This document shows positions 11,682 through 22,117 of a stretch of 64,000 bases of DNA, one piece after another. The position numbers and the translations under genes were made by a program. How positions within the stretch are numbered: the stretch's first letter is position 1; each line of letters begins with the position of its first letter. The stretch lies in contig NZ_JAQGMM010000173.1 of the NCBI RefSeq assembly GCF_028292365.1, positions 1 through 64,000 on the forward strand. Reading direction: 5' to 3'. The notes below the pieces were generated by a model. That model saw only the letters and a program-made list of their open reading frames with translations, was not told the origin of the DNA and searched no databases. The DNA comes from Caballeronia sp. (GTDB taxonomy: Bacteria > Pseudomonadota > Gammaproteobacteria > Burkholderiales > Burkholderiaceae).

Positions 11682-13235
11682 TCAAACCACCGGACTGGTT
11701 TCCCGCACTTGTCCTCTCGGGCCGAACATCACGAAACTGGCCACGGCCAGCACCCATGCGCCGACACAGCCGTACAGCATGACCAGACCGAAGCCATGCA
11801 CGAGCGCTGCATGAACGGCCGCTCCTGACGAATCCAGCGACGCCAGCCCCGGAAAGCCGTGCTTCAGCGAGACAGCATCGCCTGCGGCTATTCGTTCAGC
11901 CAGGGATCTCAATTGCCGTCCATCGAACGACCCGGAAAACGTGCTCCTCAATTCCGACAAGATGCCTTCAATCAGGATGTACCCCATCAACGCGATATTG
12001 ATGGCCAGCGAGATGAGCCTCGCACTCATGTCGATGCCCGACGCCATGCCTGCGCGCGTGCTCGGCACCGAGCTGGTTGTCGTATTGGTCACAGGCGTAT
12101 TGGTCAGTCCCAATCCGATGCCGGCCAACAGGCAGCCGGGCAGCATGGTCAGCCAACTGGCATGCTCCGCGCCGCCGCCGGCCCTCATCAGGATGAAGCC
12201 CGTACCAATGGTGAACAGGCCAAGCGGAATGACGACACCCGGGTGATATCGAAGTGAAAGGCGTTCGGCCAGCGGCGGTATGACCAGGGTAGGAAGCGTA
12301 TAAGCCAGAAGTGCTGATCCGGCAGTCACGCTGTTGTATCCGAGGCCGCTCTGGAAATAAATCGGCAGATAAATCATGAATGGCCAGAAACTGAAATTCA
12401 TGCCCATCGATCCAAATAGCGCCCCCGAAAAATTGCGTATCCGGAACACGGAAAAATCGAACATCGGATGAGCGTTGATCTTTTCCGCGAATATGAAAAG
12501 TATAAAGCTGATCGCAGACGCGGTAATGATCCCGATACCCGTAATACTCGTAAAACCAAGATCGGACCCTTGCGTGATGAAATACGCCAGACCGAAAACC
12601 GACAGCGAAAGCGTGACCATTCCCAGCAGGTCCAGCTTTTTTGCCTGTGGATCTCTGGATTCCTGAACCCCCTTGAACACAAGAATCACGGTCACTATCG
12701 CGATCAGAACGTGGATGAGAAACACCCACTTCCAATCCGACACCGCGACAATTATTCCGCCCACAATCGGCCCAAAACCCAGGCCAATGCCAAATATGAT
12801 GCCCCAGGCGCCAAAGGCTCGGGTACGGGCTTGTCCTTCCCGGAACTGATGCGATAAAACTGCCACCTGGCAAATCAGCATTGCCCCGCCGGCCATGCCT
12901 TGAAGAAAGCGGCTCACGATTAACACGGAAACGCTCTGCGCGAATCCGCATATCAGTGAGGTGATCGCGAACAGCACAATGGCGATCATGAAAATACGCT
13001 TCCTGCCAAACCGGTCCGCAAGCGTTCCGGTCGCCATCAGAACTGTCGTGCAGGCGATGGTGTACGCATTCATGATCCATTGCATTTCCTTGAAACTACC
13101 CCGCAATACTATTTCCAGGGTTGGCAATATCACAGGCACGCTGGAAATTTCCAGGCCGAACATGAGCGAAGCCAGACAAATGCCAGCCAATGCGATGGCG
13201 TTTTTGTTGGGATGAGTGAGTGTCATGAATATCAA
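11682..13235 (-). CDS. MFS transporter, DHA2/EmrB-QacA type
   Basis: Many predicted TM segments; LADRFGRKRIFM motif A; FGPIVGGIIVAVSDWKWVFLIHV. Confidence 0.88.
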   Translation of the reverse strand: MIFMTLTHPNKNAIALAGICLASLMFGLEISSVPVILPTLEIVLRGSFKEMQWIMNAYTIACTTVLMATGTLADRFGRKRIFMIAIVLFAITSLICGFAQSVSVLIVSRFLQGMAGGAMLICQVAVLSHQFREGQARTRAFGAWGIIFGIGLGFGPIVGGIIVAVSDWKWVFLIHVLIAIVTVILVFKGVQESRDPQAKKLDLLGMVTLSLSVFGLAYFITQGSDLGFTSITGIGIITASAISFILFIFAEKINAHPMFDFSVFRIRNFSGALFGSMGMNFSFWPFMIYLPIYFQSGLGYNSVTAGSALLAYTLPTLVIPPLAERLSLRYHPGVVIPLGLFTIGTGFILMRAGGGAEHASWLTMLPGCLLAGIGLGLTNTPVTNTTTSSVPSTRAGMASGIDMSARLISLAINIALMGYILIEGILSELRSTFSGSFDGRQLRSLAERIAAGDAVSLKHGFPGLASLDSSGAAVHAALVHGFGLVMLYGCVGAWVLAVASFVMFGPRGQVRETSPVV

Positions 13236-13511
13236 GGGATGGCCAGATGCTCTGGCTACCCGCGCCTCCCGTATGTCGACGTAAAACGTGGGGATGCCGA
13301 CTTACAATTCACACGGGATAAACCACTGAGATCGATTCGATAACTCTGCATGTTGATTCCGACAGGAAGGTTGAATGGACCCGCGATAAAAAGTAATGCG
13401 GGCAACGCATGGCGCTAGCGGGTGAAAAGGTAATATAGAGGGAACTGAAGTCGTCATTGATTCATTGATTTCCTAACAATGAATCCGTAACGGAACCAAT
13501 AAGGGTCGGGT

Positions 13512-14441
13512 ATGAGTGACAAGCTCCACGGCGTGAGTACGTTCGTCCAAGTGGTCGAATCCGGCAGTTTTGCGCTGGCCGCCGAACGGCTGAACCTGAC
13601 GCGCTCGGCCGTCGGCAAGGTAATCGCGCGGCTCGAATCGCGCCTCGGTGTGCGCCTGCTCCATCGCACCACGCGCAGCCAGAGCCTGACCGAAGACGGG
13701 CAGACTTACTACGATCGGTGCGTGCGGGCGCTGGCCGAACTCGATGCGGCCGAGGCCGATCTGGAAAGCGGTCGGCGCGAACCGCGCGGCAGGTTGCGCG
13801 TCAGCGTGCCAATCGCTTTCGGCCATCTCTGCGTGGCGCCGGTTCTGTTGCGCCTCGCATCGAGGCATCCGCAATTGCAGATCGACATCTCGTTCACCGA
13901 TCGTGCGGTGGATCTGGTGGAAGAAGGTTTTGATCTCGCCGTTCGCATCGGCGAGTTACGCGACAGCGTGAGCCTCGCCGCGCGCCGTCTGGGCGTGCAG
14001 TACTCGAGCATCGGCGCCGCGCCATCGTATGTGGCACGGCACGGGTTGCCTGCGAGTCCCGAAGAAATGGATGGACATGCAGGCATTGCTTACTCGCGCT
14101 CCGGCGCGACTTCGCCCTGGCAGGTACGGGATATCGACGGCCAGGTGCGGCAGGTGAACATCCAGCGGCAGGTGAGCCTGGACGATGTGCAGGCGATAGC
14201 CGCGGCGGCCATCGAAGGCTTTGGGTTGGCATGGCTACCTGGCTGGCTGCTGTCGCGTTACGAGAAGACCGGTGAACTGGTGGTGGTCATGAATAGCTGC
14301 GGGATGCAGCCGCAGGATATTCATGCCGTGTGGCCGCAGACGCGCTACCTGCCCTCGAAGACGCGCCGCGCTATTGACGCACTGGTCGCCGAGATTCCCG
14401 AGATGATCGCGGGCAAAAACCAAAGCGGCAAAGGCGACTAA
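13512..14441 (+). CDS. LysR family transcriptional regulator
   Basis: N-terminal HTH LHGVSTFVQVVESGSFALAAERLNLTRSAVGKVIARLESRLGVRLLHRTTR. Confidence 0.92.
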   Translation: MSDKLHGVSTFVQVVESGSFALAAERLNLTRSAVGKVIARLESRLGVRLLHRTTRSQSLTEDGQTYYDRCVRALAELDAAEADLESGRREPRGRLRVSVPIAFGHLCVAPVLLRLASRHPQLQIDISFTDRAVDLVEEGFDLAVRIGELRDSVSLAARRLGVQYSSIGAAPSYVARHGLPASPEEMDGHAGIAYSRSGATSPWQVRDIDGQVRQVNIQRQVSLDDVQAIAAAAIEGFGLAWLPGWLLSRYEKTGELVVVMNSCGMQPQDIHAVWPQTRYLPSKTRRAIDALVAEIPEMIAGKNQSGKGD

Positions 14442-14469
14442 GCCGCCGGAAAGTCCGTGTCTTTCACCT

Positions 14470-15093
14470 TCACCAGTGTGCGACTTTCGGCAACTGCCAT
14501 CCATACGTGACAGACGCCACGCGCAAGATGAAACACGCGGCGCCGCCAAGGAGCGCGGCGGCCATCGGCGAAAGTCCGAAGCGGCGGCTGACGACCAGGA
14601 CGACCCCTCCCGCGAACGCGGCGCTAGCGTAAATATCGGCGGACAAAACCATGGGCACGCGGGCCAGCAGGATGTCGCGTATGACGCCACCGCCCACGCC
14701 GGTGATCGTACCCATCAGCGTCGCTATGAAAGGCCCAATGCCGTAGCTCAGCGCCTTCTGCGCGCCCGCGACGGCGAATAACGACAGCCCGGCCGCGTCC
14801 AGCGCCATGAGCAAGTTCGGCGAGAGCGTGCGCGCCTCGCTGTGAAAGATGAAAGTCAGTAAGCCCGTGAGGAACGCAAGCGCCGGGTAACGCCAGTCGC
14901 GCACTGCGTTAGGTGGCGTCGCGCCGATCAGCAGATCGCGAATCACGCCGCCGCCAAGCGCCACGACAAACGACAGGACCATCACGCCGAGCAGGTCGAG
15001 TCCACTCTGCATGGCGCTGATCGCCCCTTCGGCGGCGAACACGGCCGTGCCCGCAAGATCGGCTACCAGGACTATCGTTTCTATTTTCTTCAT
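14470..15093 (-). CDS. Trimeric intracellular cation channel (TRIC)/UPF0126 family membrane protein
   Basis: Repeated GGGVIRDLL and GGGVIRDILL motifs; hydrophobic throughout. Confidence 0.85.
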   Translation of the reverse strand: MKKIETIVLVADLAGTAVFAAEGAISAMQSGLDLLGVMVLSFVVALGGGVIRDLLIGATPPNAVRDWRYPALAFLTGLLTFIFHSEARTLSPNLLMALDAAGLSLFAVAGAQKALSYGIGPFIATLMGTITGVGGGVIRDILLARVPMVLSADIYASAAFAGGVVLVVSRRFGLSPMAAALLGGAACFILRVASVTYGWQLPKVAHW

Positions 15094-15157
15094 CGTTCAG
15101 GTCTGCGATAGATATTTTGGGGTGTCGCCGGAGTATCGGGAAACGCGCAGCTTGCCA

Positions 15158-16051
15158 TCAAGTGGCACGGTCAAGATAGCGCTTCACTTCGGCGTCGATC
15201 CATTCCATGAAATGCGCCTGCTTCACGCTCAACACTTCACGCTGCTGCCAGACGAGCCAATACGGATACGGGTATGGAACGTGTGTATCCGTAATCTGAA
15301 CAAGCTCGCCGCGAGCAAGGGCATCTGCAACGAGCGTGCGCCGTTCAAGCGCGACGCCCTGTCCCAGAAGCACCGCCCCCAATACGATGTTCGAATCGTT
15401 CGCGAACAGCCCGCTCACGTTGCCGGGTTCGCGCACGTTGGCCGCGCGGCACCAGTCGGTCCAGGGAGCATCGGTGCTCCGTATCAATGGGCACGCCACG
15501 ATCTCAACAGCCGAGCGAGGAAGCTGACCGCCATTGAAATGCGGCGCAGCCACGACCAGCAGTTCGTCGCTGAACAACTCTTTCTGGGCGAGACCGGGCC
15601 AGTGCCCTTGTCCCATTCGAATGCTGACATCGGCCAGACCGTGCCGCATGTCCTGTATCTCAAGACTCGTCTGCAAGCGCACACGGTAATAAGGATGACG
15701 CTCGCGGAAACTCGATAAGCGAGGCAGCAGCCAATGCAAGGCAAACGAAGGCAGCGTTGCGATGACCAGTTCGCTCTCTTGAGGCCGGGCCTGGGCCAGA
15801 AGCGTTGCGTTGGCAATGTCGCGAAGCGCCGAGCGTATCTCGAGCGCATAGAGGCGCCCCTCTTCAGTCAGCCGCAATCCTCTCGCTTCACGCACGAAGA
15901 GTGCAACACCCATGGTGTCTTCGAGAATCCTGATCTGCTGGCTGACTGCCGAGTGCGTCACGTGAAGTTCGCGCGCAGCGAGCGTGACGCCGCCGAGCCT
16001 GGCAGCCACCTCGAAACATCGGAGCGCGGTTAAAGGCGGAATGTTGTTCAT
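15158..16051 (-). CDS. LysR family transcriptional regulator (GcvA-like)
   Basis: MNNIPPLTALRCFEVAARLGGVTLAARELHVTHSAVSQQIRILEDTMG. Confidence 0.92.
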   Translation of the reverse strand: MNNIPPLTALRCFEVAARLGGVTLAARELHVTHSAVSQQIRILEDTMGVALFVREARGLRLTEEGRLYALEIRSALRDIANATLLAQARPQESELVIATLPSFALHWLLPRLSSFRERHPYYRVRLQTSLEIQDMRHGLADVSIRMGQGHWPGLAQKELFSDELLVVAAPHFNGGQLPRSAVEIVACPLIRSTDAPWTDWCRAANVREPGNVSGLFANDSNIVLGAVLLGQGVALERRTLVADALARGELVQITDTHVPYPYPYWLVWQQREVLSVKQAHFMEWIDAEVKRYLDRAT

Positions 16052-16207
16052 GTAAGTTTGTCTTACCGAAGACGTTTGTTTATGTCGCTTTTCATGCGTC
16101 GGTTAAATGGTTAACCTAACGGGAATGGCGGTCCTGATTCCTTGCATCAACACTTTTAGCAACACGCTCAAAGACATCCACATGATAGATATTCTAACGG
16201 GAAGCCA

Positions 16208-16831
16208 ATGAAACTGATCGGAATGCTGGACTCGCCATACGTGCGCCGGGTGGCTATTTGCCTCAAGCTGCTTGAGCTCGATTTCGAACATCGCCCGGTT
16301 TCCGTGTTCAGTGACTTCGAGGAATTCCGCAAGCTCAACCCGGTGGTGAAGGCTCCCACCTTGATCCTCGACGATGGTCAAAGCCTGATGGATTCCACGC
16401 TGATCCTCGACTATGTGACGGGCGTTGCCAGGTCATCCATCAAGCCGGCACCGGACCGCGCGGAGGATCGTTTGCGCGCAACCAGACTCACGGGCCTCGC
16501 GTTGGCGGCGTGTGAAAAAACGGTTCAGATTGTCTATGAACGCAACCTGCGCCCTGCCGAAAAACAGCACGAGCCGTGGATCGATCGCATCAGTACTCAG
16601 TTGCTAGCGGCGTACGCGGAGCTCGAAGCCGATATGGCGGATGTCTCATTGAGTACCCTGCCCCTGGACCCAGAACGGCTTGGACAGGCGGGCGTGACGG
16701 TCGCTGTCGCCTGGAGATTTACGCAGATGATGGTGCCGAAGATTGTTGTCGCGGCCGACTATCCCAAGCTGCGATCGTTCTCGGCTTTCGCCGAGCAAAC
16801 GCCTGCGTTCGAGAGCACGCCGCCTGAATGA
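16208..16831 (+). CDS. Glutathione S-transferase family protein
   Basis: MKLIGMLDSPYVRRVAICLKLLELDFEHRPVSVFSDFEEFRKLNPVVKAPTL. Confidence 0.9.
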   Translation: MKLIGMLDSPYVRRVAICLKLLELDFEHRPVSVFSDFEEFRKLNPVVKAPTLILDDGQSLMDSTLILDYVTGVARSSIKPAPDRAEDRLRATRLTGLALAACEKTVQIVYERNLRPAEKQHEPWIDRISTQLLAAYAELEADMADVSLSTLPLDPERLGQAGVTVAVAWRFTQMMVPKIVVAADYPKLRSFSAFAEQTPAFESTPPE

Positions 16832-17000
16832 GCAGTGTGAGCCGTGGCGAGGTGTCGATCCCCGCTAGCGGATATCAGCACTCACTTTTAAGCGTAAAAA
16901 CCCTAAAGTTAAAGTGGTTAACTGCCGTTATGTCCTTGTAACGCGAGAAACGACAAGCCGTTCTCGCGTCACGTTCCAGATCGGAGAAAGGACACAATCA

Positions 17001-18560
17001 ATGCGAAATAACCAGCCCGTCTCGCAGCAGGAGTACGATTTTCCGGCATCAGACATGCTCGTTTCGGCCACGGATCTTTCAGGCAACATCAAATACTGCA
17101 ATCCCGCCTTTATCGAAGTCTCCGGCTATTCGAGAGAAGAACTCATCGGCCAGCCGCACAATCTGATCCGTCATCCCGACATGCCGGGCGAGGCTTTCGG
17201 CGACATGTGGGCGACGATCCAGGAAGGCCGCCCCTGGACTGCTCTCGTCAAGAACCGCCGCAAGAATGGCGACTACTACTGGGTTCGCGCGAACGTGACA
17301 CCCGTTATCGAGCATGGCAAGGCAGTCGGTTTTCTTAGCGTGCGCGTGAAGCCGGGCCGCGACGAAGTGGCGAGTGCATCCGACTTGTATGCGCGGATGC
17401 GCGCCGGTGCAATGGGTGCGCTGCGTCTCAAACAAGGCGCGCTTGTACGCACGGGACTCGCCGGCAAGCTTGCGGAACTGGCGCGCATGCCGGTCGCGTC
17501 GCGCATTGCAATCGGCTATGCAGCCGGGCCACTGGCGGTGCTCGCGACCGGATTGATCGCGTACCAGGGACTTCCGCCGCTACCCTTGTGGATCGCCTTT
17601 GGCGTAAGCGCGTTGGTGGGCGCGATCGGCTGGGCGACCGTTTCACATCACGTCGGCGCGCCCGTACGCATCATGTCCCGATTCGCGACGCGCATGGCAG
17701 CCGGCGATCTGACGGCGGCGATGGAAACCGGCGCTCGCGACGACCTCGGCGACGTCCAGCGCGCGCTGAATCAGCTCAAGGCGAACCTGTCCGCCATCGT
17801 CCTCGATGTCCGTGGGCAGATCGGCGGGATGATGGATGCAACGCGGGAAATTTCGAGCGGCAACATGGATCTGTCGCGCCGGACCGAGCTGCAGGCAGCA
17901 TCGCTGCAACAAACCGCCGCGACGATGGATCAGCTGACCGCCACGGTAAAGGGCAACGCGGACGCGAGCGTACGCGCGCTGGATCTGGTGAAGGACGCGC
18001 AGTCCGCAGCCAGCGACGGCGGCAAGATTGCTATCCAGGTCGAACAGACCATGGCCGGCATCCATACGGCTTCGCAGCGTATTGCGGACATCATCGGCGT
18101 GATCGACGGCATTGCGTTCCAGACGAATATCCTCGCATTGAACGCGGCGGTGGAAGCAGCACGTGCGGGTGAAGCGGGCCGCTCGTTCGCAGTGGTCGCA
18201 ACCGAAGTGCGCAACCTGGCGCAACGCTGCGCGGCGTCGGCGAAGGAGATCAAGGCGGTGGTGGAAACGAGCGTGGCGCAGATTGCGGAAGGGACCGACC
18301 TGGTGTCACGCACGACCAGCCAGATGCGTGCAATCGATGCCGCCGTGCTGCGGGTCGCGACGATCATCGGCGAGGTGGCGAATGCGAGCAGTGAGCAGGC
18401 CGAGGGCATTCGTCAAGTGAACCAGGCGGTCGCGCATCTGGATGGCTCGACGCAGCAGAACGCCGCACTGGTCGAGCAGGCTGCGGCCACTGCGCAGCGG
18501 CTGGCGGAACGAGCGGACGTGCTCGATGACGCGGTACGTTTATTCACGGTTGGGCATTGA
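17001..18560 (+). CDS. Methyl-accepting chemotaxis protein with N-terminal PAS domain (Aer-like)
   Basis: PAS region ([35 protein letters not shown]), HAMP, and MCP signaling hairpin ([39 protein letters not shown]). Confidence 0.92.
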   Translation: MRNNQPVSQQEYDFPASDMLVSATDLSGNIKYCNPAFIEVSGYSREELIGQPHNLIRHPDMPGEAFGDMWATIQEGRPWTALVKNRRKNGDYYWVRANVTPVIEHGKAVGFLSVRVKPGRDEVASASDLYARMRAGAMGALRLKQGALVRTGLAGKLAELARMPVASRIAIGYAAGPLAVLATGLIAYQGLPPLPLWIAFGVSALVGAIGWATVSHHVGAPVRIMSRFATRMAAGDLTAAMETGARDDLGDVQRALNQLKANLSAIVLDVRGQIGGMMDATREISSGNMDLSRRTELQAASLQQTAATMDQLTATVKGNADASVRALDLVKDAQSAASDGGKIAIQVEQTMAGIHTASQRIADIIGVIDGIAFQTNILALNAAVEAARAGEAGRSFAVVATEVRNLAQRCAASAKEIKAVVETSVAQIAEGTDLVSRTTSQMRAIDAAVLRVATIIGEVANASSEQAEGIRQVNQAVAHLDGSTQQNAALVEQAAATAQRLAERADVLDDAVRLFTVGH

Positions 18561-18605
18561 TGAGAGGAGCGCTCGCGGTACGTTAATGCGAGCGCACAAC
18601 GTAGC

Positions 18606-19523
18606 TTAATCAGCGTCCAAATCAGACTCGGCATCCAGCGCCAGCACGGTCACGCCCACATCTATCCGATGTGACCCGCCGCCGAGAATCATCCCGCGCA
18701 GCAGGGACACATCGCTATAGTCCCGGCCCGTCGCAAGCGTCACATGTTCGAGATCGGCGAGCACATCGTTCGTCGGATCAAGATCGATCCATCCGCTGCC
18801 GGGGCAAAACACCGACACCCACGCATGCGATGCATCTGCGCCAATCAGCTTCTCCTGCCCTGGCGCGGGATCGTTACGCAGATATCCGCTTACGTACCGT
18901 GCCGGCATCCCGAGCGCGCGCATGCATCCGATCATCACCTGTGCGAAATCCTGACAGACGCCATGGCGCATTTCAAACGCGCGATGGGCAGGCGTGTCAT
19001 ACGACGTAGCCAAAGGCTTGTACTTGAAGTCGCCATGAATCCGGTGCATCAGGTCGATCGCCCCTTCCGCCAGCGGCTTGCCCACAGGAAAACTTTTTAG
19101 TGCGTAATCCCGCAAATCCTGCCCGAGACTGATATTGGGCGACGCAAAGCAAAACTCGGTCTCAGGGCGAAACGGCGAGTGAGCGCTAAAACGCATGCCC
19201 TCCGCGACCTCGTCCCATGCCGGCGTGGTCGCCGGATCGAGCGAGGCCCATCGCGGCGTCAGTTCAACGGTCGTTTCACTGACCATCTGCAATGACCGGT
19301 GCGGTGACTCGAGCGAAAAATACAGCACGTCGTTACCGAAGGTATCCACGCGATGATTGATGTACGGCGGCTTCGGCTCAATGCTTTCGGTGTGTGAGAT
19401 CACCCGCTGCCATGCGCAGTTCTGTGGCCGGATAGTCGCGAGATGCTGAGCCGTCTCTACGTACGTTGAATAGCGATAGGTTGTCCGGTGCGAGACCCAC
19501 AACACGGTTTTCGGAATCTTCAC
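18606..19523 (-). CDS. Transglutaminase-like family protein
   Basis: HGVCQDFAQVMIGCMRALGMPARYVSGY, DASHAWVSVFCPGSGWIDLDPTND: Cys-His-Asp triad present. Confidence 0.88.
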   Translation of the reverse strand: MKIPKTVLWVSHRTTYRYSTYVETAQHLATIRPQNCAWQRVISHTESIEPKPPYINHRVDTFGNDVLYFSLESPHRSLQMVSETTVELTPRWASLDPATTPAWDEVAEGMRFSAHSPFRPETEFCFASPNISLGQDLRDYALKSFPVGKPLAEGAIDLMHRIHGDFKYKPLATSYDTPAHRAFEMRHGVCQDFAQVMIGCMRALGMPARYVSGYLRNDPAPGQEKLIGADASHAWVSVFCPGSGWIDLDPTNDVLADLEHVTLATGRDYSDVSLLRGMILGGGSHRIDVGVTVLALDAESDLDAD

Positions 19524-22093
19524 GACGACACCTGCAATGCCTGCGTATTCGCGTGGCTGAAGTAACGCGCGCTGATTTCATGCGCGGCGGCGCTCACATG
19601 ATCGCCGAGCGCCTCGCAAGCCTGGATGAGTTCGCCATAGTTGCCGTCTTCGTCGGTCGTGCACAGTTGCTCGAGCCCTCGCAGCGACTTCAGCAACAGC
19701 GTCGCGTCGCTGAACGCACCGTGGTTCGTGTTGCCGGCCGCAACCGAAATCTCGTTTAGCTTCGTGCATAAGCGCGAATACACGCCGTAGAGGCCGCGCG
19801 GGTTGGTCGGCTCGACCACCAGCAGGTCAATCAGTGCGGGCACTTCGAAACGCCCCGGGTAAAGCGATCGATACGTGAGCGTGCTGTCGAACAATTGCAG
19901 CAGCAGGTCGAACCCGGCTGGCGTGGTCATCTGACCATGTTCGGCGGCCACGCGCAGGAAGGTGGTCATGGTCCATACACGTTCGATGTGCCGTCCCGCG
20001 AACACCAGCTTCCACGCTTCGTCGCGCGTCATGCGGTCGCCTTGGGCACCGCTGATGGCGAGCAGTTGTGTCGACAATGTTTCAAGCGTTCGCGTGAGCT
20101 TCACGCGGTCATAACGCTCCACGCCCGGCCCCGGCTTGAACTGCTGGATGGCGTCGCGGAAATCGTTGCGCGCGGCCAGGATCGTGCGCCAGTGATCGGT
20201 CGAAAGACGCCCGCGAATCTCGCTGCTCGCGCGCACCTGGCTCGCGAGGTTCTGGCCAATACTCGCCGCTGCGCCATTCTCGCCAATGTTGGCGACCAGC
20301 AAACGTTCGAGCCCACGCGCCGTGTGCCCCTGCAGCGGCGTGCCGGGGGGTAGCAGGCCACATTGCCACGCGAGGTCCACCATGGTCTCCAGCATGCCCT
20401 CGGAGTCGTTGCTGTCGATCGACGAGAGGATCACGCGCAGCAAGCGCACGTTGTTCTCGGCGCGCTCTCCGTATCGTCCGGCCCAGAAGAGGTTTTCTGC
20501 GGCGCGGCTCGATACAGTCCGATGCTTGCGTGCAAGGTCCGCTGGTTTGATCGGCGTGGGGAGCAGCGAGAAGCTCGAACCCGGCTTGCTCGACAGCACC
20601 CAGGTGTCGACGCTGCTGCTGCCGTATTGCATCGATACCGACGGTTGGCGCTCCGCCCCGAGCCGCGTGAATCCGCCCGGCATCACAGACCAGCCGCCAT
20701 CGATGTTCGCAATTGCATAAACGCGCAGCACCGACGGGCGTCCGGTCAACGTGTTGTCTTCATAACGCGGCGCGTGCGAACTCGGGAACAGGTTCTGGAT
20801 GGTGAACGCGTCCGGCATGGCGTCGATCCGCGTGCGCCAGCCGGCCAGCGGTTGCAGGCCGTCGCCGAAACCGCGCGGGCCGCCGCCGTTAAGTGGCAAG
20901 CCCGGCCAGGTGGGAATCACGAACGCTTTGTCCAGACGTGCCAGCACCGCTTCACGCGCCGCTTCTTCACCGCACCACCAGGTGGGTACGCTGGCGAGCT
21001 CCAGCGGCTCGTTCAGCAGCGCGCGCGAGATGGCCGGCAGGAAACCATGCAGCGCCGGCGATTCGACAAAACCCGAGCCGGGCACGTTGGACACCATGAC
21101 GTTGCCGGCCCTCATCACCTGCAACAGGCCGGGCACGCCGATGGTCGAATCAGCGCGCAATTCGACCGGATCGCAGAATGCATCGTCGAGGCGACGCATC
21201 AATACATGAACCCGTTCCAGTCCGGCGAATGTCTTGAGGAACAACATGTCGTCGCGTACGGTCAGGTCCTTGCCTTCGACCAGCGTGACGCCGAGATAGC
21301 GAGCAAGGAACGCATGCTCGAAGAAGGTTTCGCTGAAAGGGCCGGGGGTCAGCAGCGCGATGTGCGGCGAGCCTTCGCCCGACATCATCGCCCGGCCGCC
21401 CTGGACCAATGCTGCGATCAGTTGCGAGTAGAACGGAGCGAGCCTTTGAACTTTCATCGACCGGAACGGCTCGGCGAATACATCCGAGACGATCAACCGG
21501 TTTTCCAGCGCATAACCGAGTCCGGAGGGCGCTTCCGTCCGGTGCGCCATCACGGTCCATGCGCCGTTGGGGGCACGCGTCAGGTCCACCGCAACAAGCT
21601 GCAGGTACTGCGCGCCGGGCGGCACGAAGCCCTTCACCGAGCGTAGATACCCTGGATGTCCGAACACGAGCGCGGGCGGCAGCAGACCATCATGCAGCAG
21701 CGTCTGCGGCCCGTAGATATCGGCGACTATGGCGTTCAGCAACTTCGCGCGCTGTGTCACCGCGCGCTCGATCACCGACCACTCGCCTTCTTCGATAAGA
21801 AACGGCAGCAGGTCCAGCGCCCACGGACGAGGCTCGCCCTTGTCCGCATAGACGTTGTAGCTGATGTCGTTGTCGCGGACCTGCTGTGCGATGGACGCGG
21901 TTGCCCGGTCGAGGCCGGCTATGCCGTCGTCGCCGAGCAGCTCGAAGAATTGCCGCCAGGGCGCGCGCAACTGGCCCGACGCGTCGCGCAGTTCGTCCCA
22001 ATGGCCCTCCCGGACCGGTACCGCGCGAAGGCGTGACGACACACTCGCGCGGTTCGTGATTGCTTCAAATGGAAGCGTGGATTGGAAGGCCAA
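19520..22093 (-). CDS. Circularly permuted ATP-grasp type 2 plus alpha-E domain fusion protein
   Basis: 857 aa; DUF404/407-like N-terminus and alpha-E C-terminus (SRAAENLFWAGRYGERAENNVRLLRVIL); 4-bp overlap with next gene. Confidence 0.87.
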   Translation of the reverse strand: MAFQSTLPFEAITNRASVSSRLRAVPVREGHWDELRDASGQLRAPWRQFFELLGDDGIAGLDRATASIAQQVRDNDISYNVYADKGEPRPWALDLLPFLIEEGEWSVIERAVTQRAKLLNAIVADIYGPQTLLHDGLLPPALVFGHPGYLRSVKGFVPPGAQYLQLVAVDLTRAPNGAWTVMAHRTEAPSGLGYALENRLIVSDVFAEPFRSMKVQRLAPFYSQLIAALVQGGRAMMSGEGSPHIALLTPGPFSETFFEHAFLARYLGVTLVEGKDLTVRDDMLFLKTFAGLERVHVLMRRLDDAFCDPVELRADSTIGVPGLLQVMRAGNVMVSNVPGSGFVESPALHGFLPAISRALLNEPLELASVPTWWCGEEAAREAVLARLDKAFVIPTWPGLPLNGGGPRGFGDGLQPLAGWRTRIDAMPDAFTIQNLFPSSHAPRYEDNTLTGRPSVLRVYAIANIDGGWSVMPGGFTRLGAERQPSVSMQYGSSSVDTWVLSSKPGSSFSLLPTPIKPADLARKHRTVSSRAAENLFWAGRYGERAENNVRLLRVILSSIDSNDSEGMLETMVDLAWQCGLLPPGTPLQGHTARGLERLLVANIGENGAAASIGQNLASQVRASSEIRGRLSTDHWRTILAARNDFRDAIQQFKPGPGVERYDRVKLTRTLETLSTQLLAISGAQGDRMTRDEAWKLVFAGRHIERVWTMTTFLRVAAEHGQMTTPAGFDLLLQLFDSTLTYRSLYPGRFEVPALIDLLVVEPTNPRGLYGVYSRLCTKLNEISVAAGNTNHGAFSDATLLLKSLRGLEQLCTTDEDGNYGELIQACEALGDHVSAAAHEISARYFSHANTQALQVSS

Positions 22094-22117
22094 ATTGAGC
22101 AGTTATCGTTGATGAGG

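Noticed and set aside
11968-13080. 370-aa minus-strand ORF in another frame
   Set aside because: Overlaps the MFS gene in an alternate frame on the same strand; no TM pattern or motifs.
16116-16203. Two copies of ctaacgggaa upstream of the GST gene
   Set aside because: Only two short copies, one overlapping the ribosome-binding region; could easily be chance.
20363-21646. 427-aa plus-strand ORF
   Set aside because: Antisense to the ATP-grasp/alpha-E gene; low-complexity Arg/Gln/His composition.
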